Source of the DNA: Trema orientale
Lineage: Eukaryota; Streptophyta; Magnoliopsida; Rosales; Cannabaceae
Assembly (NCBI GenBank): GCA_002914845.1
Contig: JXTC01000004.1
Location: forward strand, 313,996 to 377,995
DNA length: 64,000 nucleotides
Direction: 5' to 3'
Within the stretch, counting starts at the first letter, position 1. Each line of letters begins with the position of its first letter. This document shows positions 1-10,350 of this stretch, one piece after another. Below the pieces are notes generated by a model that had not been told where the DNA came from, ran no database searches, and saw only the letters and a program-made list of their open reading frames with translations. A program made the translations under genes and the position numbers.

Positions 1-650
1 TATTGTTTTTCTAATTTTTGGATGCATGTGAAATAATTGCACATCCTTTCGACGGCAAAAATAAAATGACCCAGGTGTGTCTTAATACAACAAAAGCATG
101 AAGTTTAATATCCACTGAAGTTTCTTTGTCCATGCCTCATGTATCATCATATTATTGCTTTTATTTAATGGTAGGTAAGGTAGGTCTTCAAAAGTTAACT
201 AGTGTTAGATTCTTTGCACAGCTGGCCATTTCAAACTTAATCATTAATTTATTTTTCTTCAAAAATAAGATAGTAAATCATTTATTAGCCTTGTTCTAAT
301 TCACTAAACTTACTTTAAAATTACATTTACTAACAAACACAAATATATCCCTTACACAAATGACTTATTAAAGTTAATTTTCGTGATGACTTGTTTTCAA
401 CTAGTCATTTTAATTATGACCGGTGATACTATATTATTATCATTAATTGAACTGGACATAGTTAAAATTCAAAAGATTAAATAGGTATATATTGATCCTT
501 TTTAGTCCCAAAAATCAGCAAAATGTCCCCAGTTCAAAAGTATATGAAATTATTATGATTTTGTTTACTCTACCTGCGCGAATAACTTAGTTTCCATTAT
601 ACCTGCCGTAGTACTACTTAGTACATTTTCATATATGTATATATATATAT

Positions 651-866
651 GGGCACCAATCCAGTAGGTATTCAATTGGGCCAATGAAAAAAAATTTTGC
701 ACATTTTTTTATATTAAAAAGTATGAGAGAGAAAAAACATTTATGATGCACGTCTTTTTATGTATCTTATTTTAGTCGTTAGATTATTGTTAGATGATGA
801 TCCAATGGCTAGAAAAAAAATACCTACACATAGGTAAAAAAAAAAAAATACCTACCGGATTGGCAA
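651..866. repeat. MITE, 'GGCACCAATCC-GTAGGTA' family, copy A
   Basis: The left end reads GGGCACCAATCCAGTAGGTA and the right end is the near reverse complement (TACCTACCGGATTGGCAAC). The interior carries a 'gatgatccaatggc' segment and a 'gatgcacgtctttttatg' segment that recur in the other copies. It sits inside a TA-dinucleotide tract, as most copies do. It is too short to code for a transposase, so it is non-autonomous. Confidence 0.8.
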
Positions 867-896
867 CATATATATATATATATATTAATTCTACTC

Positions 897-1010
897 ACGA
901 AGTGAGTTGGCTCAAGTGATAAGAGTACCTACTAGGTTCGAGTCACACTAGAGTAGGCGTGAAAACTTATTATCCCTAATAGGGAGGAGTAGTGATTAGG
1001 TAGTATTAGG
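897..1010 (+). repeat. tRNA-derived SINE-like fragment
   Basis: A polymerase III box-A-like stretch (TTGGCTCAAGTGATAAGAG, about 907-925) is followed about 15 bp later by a box-B-like GGTTCGAGTCAC. This is the spacing and wording of plant tRNA-derived SINE heads. The 3' side runs into T-rich DNA. It does not fold as a complete tRNA, so I call it a SINE remnant and not a tRNA gene. Confidence 0.5.
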
Positions 1011-1893
1011 TATTTTTTTTAAATTTATAATAAGTGGAGGTCATTAGTTAAGCCCCACTTTAAAAATAATATATATATATATATTATTTTTACTATTATA
1101 ATGCGTCACTTTTTGAGTTAGATATATTAAGTTTATAAATAGATCTACTGTGACTAAAAAGATATCTATCAAACTTTGCAATATATATGTATATTTCATG
1201 AAAATTTGATCAATTACCAATATCATGAAAAGATATATACCACGACTGAAAAAAAAATATCTATAAAAAATCAAGATCACAACATGGTATATATGAAAAT
1301 ATACCAAATGAAGGACTTGATTTACCAAGAGAAAATAAAAATGTACTACTTAGTAGTGATTTCCCATTAATAACAGTAAAAGATAATAAAAAATGGCAAA
1401 AAATAAAACTGAAATCTCTTAACTAAGAAATGGACATTTACTGAGAAAAAAATGTTTGCTAAACTATAAATTATCAAATGAGGCTATTTATTAATACCAA
1501 TTTGTAAAAAAGACATACACTACGAATTCTTAAATTTTAAAAATGAGGTCCTATAAAAAATCATTTTACCTCTGAAATGGTCTTACTCCTATCCATTTCT
1601 CTTCAATCAACTAATCTATGCCCTATAAATCGTATTTTAGCTCATTTTAAGTAAATATTTGTTTTTCAAATAATGTAGCAAAATGACAAGTATAAGTGTA
1701 TATACCAAGTATAAAATACGATGTACTCAGTATAAAAACTAATATACTTAGTATATAAACTGAAAGTGTAAAAATATATATACTCGTTCATTTATCTATA
1801 AAAGAGAATAATGGATATTTATTAAAATAAAGTGTATAAAAAGGACACACTCTAATTTGGTGTTGGGTGATGGATTGGGCTCGGTTGTGAAAT

Positions 1894-2111
1894 AGAGAAA
1901 ATGACATGGATAGGACTAATTTGGGTCAAAATGACTTTTTGGAGCATTTTTAGGAGTGTCAAGGATTTATTGACAGTGAAAATTCATGGTTAAAAAGTTT
2001 TTGACCATATATCAAGACGTCATTGATACTTCTAAAAATATTATTTTTGAAAAAAATGCATAAAACAATCATTTTGGCCCAAATTAGTTCTATTCATGTC
2101 CATTTCTCTTG
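1894..2111. repeat. Short inverted-repeat element upstream of the SG1-like gene
   Basis: The ends are inverted copies of about 45 bp: AGAAAATGACATGGATAGGA at the left, and at the right the complement of AGAAATGGACATGAATAGAA. Both continue into CTAATTTGGG(T/C)CAAAATGA. Related termini occur near 24888-25195 and 42595-42910. It is a MITE-like non-autonomous element about 280 bp before the start codon of the SG1-like gene. Confidence 0.65.
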
Positions 2112-2195
2112 AGAAATAACGATACAAGTCCAAACTCACCATGGACAGGATTCAAGGTTCGTTGCATAATAGCCCAATATGATCAGCTTTCTACA

Positions 2196-2249
2196 TGGGC
2201 CTTAGTGATAGAAGTGGACTGGACTTGGTTGCTTGAGGCCCATGGGCCT
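2196..2249 (+). promoter_or_regulatory. TGGGCC (site II-type) promoter motifs
   Basis: A TGGGCC hexamer at 2196-2201 is followed by the perfect palindrome GGCCCATGGGCC at 2238-2249, roughly 145 bp before the chosen start codon. TGGGCC/T elements are known TCP-binding 'site II' boxes that are common in TATA-less promoters of plastid and housekeeping genes. No convincing TATA box is seen. A GAGTG-rich microsatellite (about 2272-2310) lies between these boxes and the coding sequence. Confidence 0.45.
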
Positions 2250-2392
2250 AGAGTTAGCTGATAATCCAGTAGAGTGGAGTTGAGTGGAGTGGAGTGGACT
2301 AGTTGCAGTGCAGTGGCAGGGGTTTTTCAACTGTAAACTTCCGCTTTTACTTTCTCCAAAACCAAAACCCAAAACCTTCTCTTCACTCGAAA

Positions 2393-3418
2393 ATGGAGTC
2401 TCTTGTTAAGCTTCATCATCACCAACCTCTCCACCTCTCCCTCAATCCCCACCGTCCATCCTTCCCGAAACCCTTTTCTTCTCTCAGAACTACCTCACCT
2501 CCTCCTTTCAAGTCCTTCGCCATCAGAGCCTCTTCCTCCTCCTCCCAAAACCCTAAACCCTCCCTCCTCCCCACCTTAGCTTCCATCGCCTCGCCGATCC
2601 TGAAGACCACCACTTGCGTCGCCGTAGCCGCCGCCGCACTCCTCCTCGTCCGGTTCCACCACAAACCCGCCATCGCAGCCCCAACCGCACCACCCTCCGC
2701 GGCGGTCCAAGAGTCGTCCGAGAATGTGTCGGACGAGGACCTAGAGAGGGCCATTGAGGATGAATTGAGTCGCAACCCTGATGATGTCGAGGCACTTCGG
2801 TCTCTCATGGAGGTTAGGATCAAAGCTAATAAGCTTCAAGAAGCGGTTCAAGTGTTGGACCGCCTCATCGAGCTCCAACCCGATGACGACGAGTGGCCCG
2901 TGCTCAAAGCCAACCTCCATAGCTACATGGGGGAGCTTGAATTGGCCAAATATGAGTTCGAGGAGATTTTGAAGAAAGACCCTTTACGCGTCGAGGCCTA
3001 TCACGGCCTTGTCATGGCGGCTTCGCAGTCCGGTGATGGTGAAAACAAGTTGCGGGACATGACCAAGAGAGTTGAGGAGGCGATGAAGCGGTGCGAGAAG
3101 CTGCGGAATAAGTCCGAAGTTAGGGACTTTAAGCTCCTCATTGCTCAAATTAGAGTGATGGAGTCCAATTATACGGATGCCTTGAAGCTTTACCAGGAGT
3201 TGGCAAAGGATGAGCCGAGGGATTTCAGGCCCTATTTGTGCCAAGGAATTATATATACTCTGCTGAGGAAGAAGAATGAGGCTGAGCAACAGTTTGACAA
3301 GTTCCGGAGGCTGATTCCAAAGGAACATCCTTACAGAGAGTATTTTGATGATAATATGTTTGCAACGAAGCTTTTTTCCCAGAAGGTGGATAGGGAGACA
3401 GCGGGTTCAAGGAGCTGA
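2393..3418 (+). CDS. SG1: SLOW GREEN 1-like chloroplast TPR protein
   Basis: Intronless reading frame of 341 residues. The frame is open 30 codons further upstream, but I start at 2393 because MESLVKLHHH begins a Ser/Pro/basic-rich, acid-poor stretch typical of a chloroplast transit peptide (about residues 1-50). A hydrophobic segment (about 70-87, Ala/Leu/Val-rich, ending near AIAAP) suggests membrane anchoring or a second processing site. From about residue 112 on there are tetratricopeptide-type helical repeats (SDEDLERAIEDEL, EALRSLMEVRIK, LQEAVQVLDRLIELQPDD, ELELAKYEFEEILKKDP, YTDALKLYQELAKDEP). Length, transit peptide and repeat wording match SLOW GREEN 1, known in Arabidopsis as a chloroplast TPR protein needed for early chloroplast development. 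The partner proteins are not visible from sequence. Assignment by recalled family resemblance. Confidence 0.85.
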   Translation: MESLVKLHHHQPLHLSLNPHRPSFPKPFSSLRTTSPPPFKSFAIRASSSSSQNPKPSLLPTLASIASPILKTTTCVAVAAAALLLVRFHHKPAIAAPTAPPSAAVQESSENVSDEDLERAIEDELSRNPDDVEALRSLMEVRIKANKLQEAVQVLDRLIELQPDDDEWPVLKANLHSYMGELELAKYEFEEILKKDPLRVEAYHGLVMAASQSGDGENKLRDMTKRVEEAMKRCEKLRNKSEVRDFKLLIAQIRVMESNYTDALKLYQELAKDEPRDFRPYLCQGIIYTLLRKKNEAEQQFDKFRRLIPKEHPYREYFDDNMFATKLFSQKVDRETAGSRS

Positions 3419-5617
3419 GGGAGGTGGCTGGTTCTCCGGTGAGGTTCTCCTTGTTTTTGTTTCCTTACTTGTCTTTTTGGTCTATGCTTTGGCTAGTTGT
3501 TTTGTTCAGATTGTAGGTAAACTGAAGAGTCCTTGGTTGGCGTTCACATTGTAGGTTGGTATAACATAAATCAATCTGTGAAGTCTAAAGTTGAGTAGAA
3601 TTGCTATTTTGGTCTTTAATATTTTGAACAGAATGTGGTAAGGGGGAAAGTATATTTTGATGCAGAAAAACTTGCCATTCGTTTTTCTTTTCTACATTGT
3701 TGTGCGAGGTTATGTGAATTTACTCCCTTTTGGATGTTGATAGGAACTGATTTTTCTATTAGTGTCGTGTATACGGTGGAAGAATATATCTTTTCCAATG
3801 TCATAGACTTAATGAATGTTGGAAAAGTCAAAGACGTGTTGTTCGCCTAAATCTAAATCTGAAAGAGAATTCTGAGAACTTATGATGTTTTTAAGCATTT
3901 AGCCGTTCTGTGAGGTTGCTGATATCTTTACTTAATTGTTGAGACGAAGCAATTGTAACATACAGTCTCTTTCTTTTTATATGTCGAGACTTTTTGGATA
4001 ACTCTGATTTGGAGGAAACTTTCCATCCTGTTACTCTCATCTCGACTTAGGAGAATTTGTGATCTACCTTGTAGTCTGCTTCATTACATATCTGCATCTG
4101 TAGTTGTGTATCCCCGCTCTCTGGTATCTGACTACTTATTTAATGTGTTTAGCTTCAAAGCTGCTGCAAATAGTCGAAAATCCTATTTAAGTGATTATTT
4201 GTCCTTAAGAAATTTTTGGTGGTGAGATTACTCTTACCTGATATTGATTAAGCCTTTGCAGTTCATGTCCTTCGATAACTGTTAATGAAAAGAGAAGAAA
4301 GTAGCATCAAAGTTTGGTTCAGATACTAGTTTCTTGTTGAGGTCCTGGTTGGGGAGCTTCTCTTAGTAGTTTCATGTTGGTTCTCTATCTCTTACCAGTT
4401 GCCTCTTCATTCACAATTTGCTAGTGTGCAGTCATTCATTTACTTTAACTGCTGGTAGTAGTTCTCAGTGGGGCTTACTTTTGCTTGTCCTTTGATCAAA
4501 TCGAGATCGAAAGTGGATATTAAGTGAGATATGTCGATAAACATTATTGGTCTTGGACTCGCTGCCAATGATGAAGCACCTGATTGTTTGGTGGTGGTAA
4601 TGGCGGTGGAAATGGTGATGGTGATTATTTCTCTGTTTGAAGAGGTCTCGAATTTTCTTACTTGTTCTTACCCGAATTTAATCTAAGCTGTATTTAGAGC
4701 TGGTTTCTTGGTTCTAGCTTACTAGTCACCATTCACCATGCGAGTTGTTCTATAAGGTCAGTGGCATAGAGAGTTTCTACGAGAAGAAAGGTCATCAATC
4801 CCCATGGTCTAGCTATTAGCTTAAACTTGAATTTTGTAGGGTTATTGAAAATAGATTGTACTTCCGAGTTCCGAAAATAAACATTGCCAATGTATAATCT
4901 CCACCCCCACAATACTGGTAATATCCCGGGTTTTCCTTTGGACAAAAAGTGTCCCTCTCTGAGTCTCTACAGGATCACGTCTCCAAAAGTTCAGTCGTAT
5001 AAGTTTCTAGTCTTCTATGCGCTCCTCCGATTACAAAGATGAATGAGGCTGGAGAGTGAAAGTAACGGAATTTTAAGTGCTCATTTCATATGTATGGATT
5101 ATGTTGTGAGACCTGCTTATATGTTTTGATAACATGTTGTAGGCATCAATTAGTTGAATCACAATTCTGGCCAAAACGCTATGAAAAACACGCAAATGAA
5201 GACAACGAAAATTTAAGACTATTATTAGCACTTGCAAAGGTTTTCTCAATTTGGTTTGCAGTCACAAAAGTTTGTCGTAGACGATTTATCTTTAACGAAA
5301 GAATGCTTAAATAATAATTTGCTATACCTATACATGAGAACACCGCTTCAGGTAGCCAATTGAGCTTTGATGAGTAGAAGGGCTTTGTAATTTACAAGAG
5401 GTGAAGGTCAGAAAATGCTAACTATTAAACAAGTGATCGAGAGAGGGGGTGTAGCACTGCCAGGAAAAGAAAGGGTATGAACAAAGAGGAGCTGAAGCAG
5501 AGAATCTATGTTTTCACTCCGTTTTTCTTTCTTTTCCTTTCCTGATTAGGATTGAGATCGTCATTTCTTTAAACGCGTTGATTAACCAGATTGCAGAAAC
5601 ACTGCGACTTCTATAAA

Positions 5618-5775
5618 TTTGGTATTAACAAGGATGTCATAATGGATTCGAATGTGAAAATCCAATAAGGCCTTCTAATAGATCCAAGAGTGTTTATTTG
5701 GTATTAATAAGGATGTCATAATGGATTCGAATGTGAAAATCCAAGAAGGCCTTCTAATAGATCCAAGAGTGTTTA
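5618..5775. repeat. Tandem duplication, 2 x 79 bp
   Basis: Two adjacent copies begin TTTGGTATTAA(C/T)AAGGATG at 5618 and 5697 and end at a shared 'ccaagagtgtt'. They differ at only two or so positions (AACAAGG/AATAAGG; CAATAAGG/CAAGAAGG), which points to a recent duplication in non-coding DNA. Confidence 0.85.
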
Positions 5776-7385
5776 ATCCAGTTGAAACAATTATAACATT
5801 CTTTGCTAATGAGAAAATCTACTATTTAATCCAGCTCAAACCATTCCACTATCGTAGTTCCATTACAAGCTATTCCTCCTCTAATTCACAATTTCACATG
5901 ACTGCATTAGCATTGATTTGAAACAGATGGTCCATATGTAAATGCTCTCAAATATTATTATATAATATTGTTATGTGTTATAGCTGTGCATGTCTGGTCT
6001 GAGGTCGGCATAGTCCGGATTATGAGGTTCTTCATTATGTTTGATGATGTGCTTTGGCTTTCATCTTAAGATTCTCTTTTGGCTTCTGGTCTTGATGTGA
6101 GGATCACCGTGCCAGCCGGAGATTCTCAAACCAACACAACTCTCTGCCCTTATTAGGTCCTATCTAGGAAGCAGCACCAAACTAGAGTTGCTTAGAAAAA
6201 TTCAAGTGGACCTCACACTTGTCAACTTTCATGGACTGTATGCACAAGCCTAGCAGGTTATACGAAATTTTTTAGGTGAAATTCTAAATACTCTTTTAGA
6301 ATATTTATCATGTTATAAATACCCTTGTACCTAATACACACTCGAAACCTCTTTTTCATACATTTTTAGATGTGAAACTTTCCCACTCCATATTAGGAAA
6401 TCAAAAATAACCAAAGGGAAAGCGATTCCACTTAGTAGTGACTAGCGAGGCCAGTGGCTTAATCATTTGTGAAGCTTTATTTGCAATATTTTATACAACA
6501 AAATCGCACCAAAGCACTGGTGTTCACTGCCCATTAGCCCATGAAGAAAAAGCAGGTCACTTGGATTGATTAGTGTTCTAGAATGGGACTGCCATGTTTG
6601 GTTATATACAAGAATCTAAATAATGAAGCTTTGACTTGTTGATGATCCAACTTTTGACACCAAAGTATATGTAAAGTCGGGTTGATATTCTAGTTTTGGA
6701 GTCAGGCAGACCATGAGATGGATTAAGACATATTGATCACAACGTGTCTAAGCATGCATTATACTTTTGGGGGGGCAATAATTTTGATAGTTTGCTACGT
6801 AATCTGATAACTGGTTCTTCACATTTTGGTCTGCTAAACTCATATTATATGGTATATATTAGGCCACACAGAGTCAAGATCAGGGTAGTAATCTAAGAAT
6901 GATGACTAATGTTGTTGCTGCATTTGTGGGGTTAACTAAGGCAAGAATTGGTTTATTTGTCAAAGAAAAGCAATTCAGATAATCACGGCCATTCAAAAGC
7001 CATGATTATCGATTTAGACCTAAATTTACACTTTTAAAATCAAGGTAGTTTGCTTTTTTTTTTTTTTTTCACCTTTTGCTTTTTAATTATTGCAGAACGC
7101 TCTAGTCTCATCCTTTCTAGGAAGAAAGAAACACTTTCTCTTTCTCTTTTTCTTTTTCTCTTTCTTTCAATTCTGGCAATCAAACAAACTAGTCTATCAA
7201 CATAATATTATATAACGTCAGTTTTACTCCATGACCAAGAATTCACCGTAGATTTTACCTTTCAAGTGAATTTTCCAAGTCACAAGAAAAGATATCCAAA
7301 CTACAAATAGAATAAACGACAATAATGAGCCTGTTTTTACAATTTTTTTAAAATCTAATATGGATCTATTATTTATTTTTAGTAT

Positions 7386-7494
7386 TTGTTTGTTAGTGAT
7401 TAGTGAAGGAGGGGTTGAGATGGGGATTGAATCCCACACCTCTTGCTTTTCTGTGAGAAGTCTTGGCCACACATGCTAAGCAGCTCGTGGTAAT
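7386..7494 (-). repeat. SINE-like fragment (tRNA-type A and B boxes)
   Basis: Read on the minus strand, a box-A-like TTAGCATGTGTGGCCAAGA is followed by a box-B-like GTGGGATTCAATCCC. Spacing is about 30-40 bp, as in tRNA-derived plant SINEs. It differs from the piece at 897-1010, so it is probably another family. Confidence 0.4.
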
Positions 7495-9956
7495 CTAATA
7501 TGGATCTAACTCTACAGAAATTGCATATACTTCATTATTCCTTGTAACTTGTATCGTTTATATTTAGGACCGTGACAATACCAATATTGGACTTTGACAT
7601 ATAGTACCCTCTAATCTATTATATCTCCCTCTTTTTCAGGGATGGCACAGTCATGGAGCCAAGTGTTTGCTCCTCTAAACAATGAAGAGTCTATTCCCAT
7701 ACTAGTTATGACCCACCTTGTTATTAATGGAAACCGTTTAAATAATATGAAGTATATTATGTCTTGCACTCTGCAATCTGCATTATGGTCCCAGTGAAAC
7801 CAGTCCCCTGAAACAGACAAATAGTTGACAATATTAATAAAACAATACTGTTTAGAGCCTTTTTGCAGCTCCAAGTTACTTAAATGATATATACTATTCA
7901 TATTAATTATATTTAAGGTTGAGAATTATCAGTCATAAATTGTATGTATAAAAAAAATAATGATAGGTGGATTTTATGATCAGATATGATTAATATGGCT
8001 TTTGGTGGGGCTAAAGCAGCTCTTACTTTCACATGCTTCTATAGAAAATCATTAGACTCCAAACGAAAAAAAATAAAAAAATAAAAAAGGAGGTTTTAAC
8101 AAATTTTAACATGAAGAAAATAGCTCCATCATTGTCATGCATGCAATATGGACAAGTAATATAGGTAGCTTTTGTCACCTTTATGGTAGGGGACAGCATT
8201 GACATCCATGACTCCATGTAGTTGTGCCAAATATACACAGAAATAAAGGTTCCAAACCAAAATCATGCACATTGCTTGTCATAATATCTTGTCATATGTA
8301 CATTAGTAGTACACTCACAGGGGGCAAAGACAAGCTTGTCTTTCAACATTTTACTGTTAAACTTCACTTGGGATTCTTTCCTCTGGTAAATTTTTCTTTT
8401 TCTTTTGCTTCATAATTGAACATTCTTTATTGAGGTTGGAATTAGAGAAGCTGACTACTTTTTTGCAACTTGGTTAATAATGCAAAATCACATCACCAAA
8501 CAAACTAATGAACTAGTACCCACTTATGGTTACAGGGCTTGCTTTCTTTACAAACTTGAACAAGTTTTGATTATTTGATTGCGCGTGGGAACTGAAGTTT
8601 TTCCTTCAAATGAGGAGCCCAAGCTCTTATCCAGATCCAAAATCACGGACAGGAGCCATATGTTATCAAGACACAATTGCAACTATGGCTTTAAGGGCAG
8701 GCGCGTCATGTTCCCACTTAACTAGTACGAAAAAAATTGAAACTGAAACAAATCTGGAGCGAACTTAATCGCCTGCTAAGGCTATATCTATATATATTTA
8801 CATATATATATTTGGCCTATAGATGTTAATAGTTGTTTGTTGTTACTCCCCCCAGAGGGAAACAAGACAAGAGTATGCGTCAACTTCAAATAACATTTCC
8901 CCTGGAGAACAAAACAATATGTCAATAACCATCACATAAGATTTTGCCTAGCTACACCTACACCTACCCAACAATTAAATTAGATTATAGAGTAGAATTA
9001 GTCCCTCCAAAATGTAAAAGATTCCTCACTTTGTTTGGTGTGAGTCACTGTCTTATCTCACTCTTTAGAAAATTTGGCAAATTTTGCTCTCTTCTCCATC
9101 CCAATAGCCAAATGCCAAGACTAAAAATACACCCAACAAGCCAAAACATATTTATATATGCACACATTCCACAAGTTGTTCACTTATTAACGCAATGTAA
9201 AACAATTTTTAATCCTCATGGAGATTGTAACGACACATATAATATTGTTAACCATATTCACACTCCAGATTCCAGTCCTAGATAGTAACCACAGACAAGA
9301 ATCAATTATTTATAGTATAGTTCCAATGAAGTTTCATAGAAGCGCCAGCCAGCACACCTATACATATAAATATATATACATATGCCATAATATGTCGGAT
9401 CATTTTACATATAAATCCATCAACTAAAACAAGAAAGAAAGAGGAGAATGCATGCAAAATGTAACTCGAACATGGCGAATTTGATACTAAGAGTACCATA
9501 TCTGCAAAGCAAGCATTTTTCATTTTTGTTTCAAAATTTGAAATAATGGTTTTGAAAGTGAATAGTGATATTAAATAGTGAGAATGAGAGGGGAACATTA
9601 AAAAAACATGAGTAGACTAAATTTAGCGCCGTCATAATACTTTAAACTTTACACAATAGTGGAGTGGAGTGCAGTGCAGGGATTCAATTTTAATTTTTTA
9701 AGATATGGCATCTCTCTGCCTTAACCTTAATATTATACAGTCTCATGTTAGACTTAATAAAATTATGATACTTAATACAAATATCACCAAAAAGGGAGAA
9801 AAAAAAAAAAACAAGAAAAAAGAAAAGTGAGGGGAGTCAAAGAAGAGCAGCTTCCTGAGGAGGGAAAAGGCAAAGCTGGATAATCATAAAAAGAGGACAC
9901 GTGTAGAGAGAGACAGATCCGAATATGGGCATTACCCACTTGCCCTTTGCCCGCCC

Positions 9957-9957
<1 letters not shown>

Positions 9958-9991
<34 letters not shown>
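9958..9991 (+). repeat. (GA)n microsatellite in the 5' leader of the TRM-like gene
   Basis: An almost pure GA repeat of about 34 bp in a region that continues into CT-rich sequence and reaches the start codon at 10351. GA/CT-rich leaders are common in plant mRNAs. The transcription start cannot be fixed here. Confidence 0.8.
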
Positions 9992-9993
<2 letters not shown>

Positions 9994-10350
9994 AGACTTA
10001 GAGCAGTGGTGTGTGAGAGAGGGTAAAGAGTTTTTGGTTATTTTGAATGTTCAAAAACCAAAACCCACAAACCACACAAACACAGTGACAGATACAGAGT
10101 CTCACTCAGGCCTTCTCTTCTTTAATGCTCTCTCTCTTACTGCCATATCAATATCATATCTTTCTCTCACACTTACTGTTATCTAAGCTTAAGCAGCTGA
10201 GCTCACTGGGGGGGTCTCAGTCCCACTCTTCTTTCTCTCTCACATTCACTCCATAATTTTCAAGATCTGGTTTTGGAGTTTGGAGAGATTCTCCAAAAAT
10301 AGGTGAGGAGCTTAAATAATTAGGGTTTTTGGAAGAAAGGGTTTGCTTTG

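Larger units (their letters stand above)
1..2237. other. Intergenic, repeat-rich, no gene seen
   Basis: AT-rich DNA with (AT)n runs near 640-650 and 870-890. It holds one MITE copy (651-866), a tRNA-derived SINE-like piece (about 897-1010) and a short inverted-repeat element (1894-2111), each listed separately. The small open frames at 1044-1370 on both strands overlap and have AT-driven composition, so I do not call them genes. Confidence 0.7.
3419..10350. other. 6.9 kb with no recognised gene
   Basis: The 3' UTR of the SG1-like gene probably covers the first few hundred bases. Beyond that I see only short AT-rich open frames with no family wording. It holds a 79-bp tandem duplication (5618-5775), a SINE-like piece on the minus strand (about 7386-7494), poly-T and CT tracts near 7050-7170, and from about 9950 the leader of the next gene with its (GA)n run. 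Confidence 0.6.

Noticed and set aside
897-1010. Functional tRNA gene
   Set aside because: A and B boxes are present but no acceptor stem, no proper anticodon arm and no cloverleaf can be drawn.
2419-2823. Antisense frames opposite the SG1-like gene
   Set aside because: Shadows of the Ser/Pro-rich transit peptide coding strand; no start context or domain.
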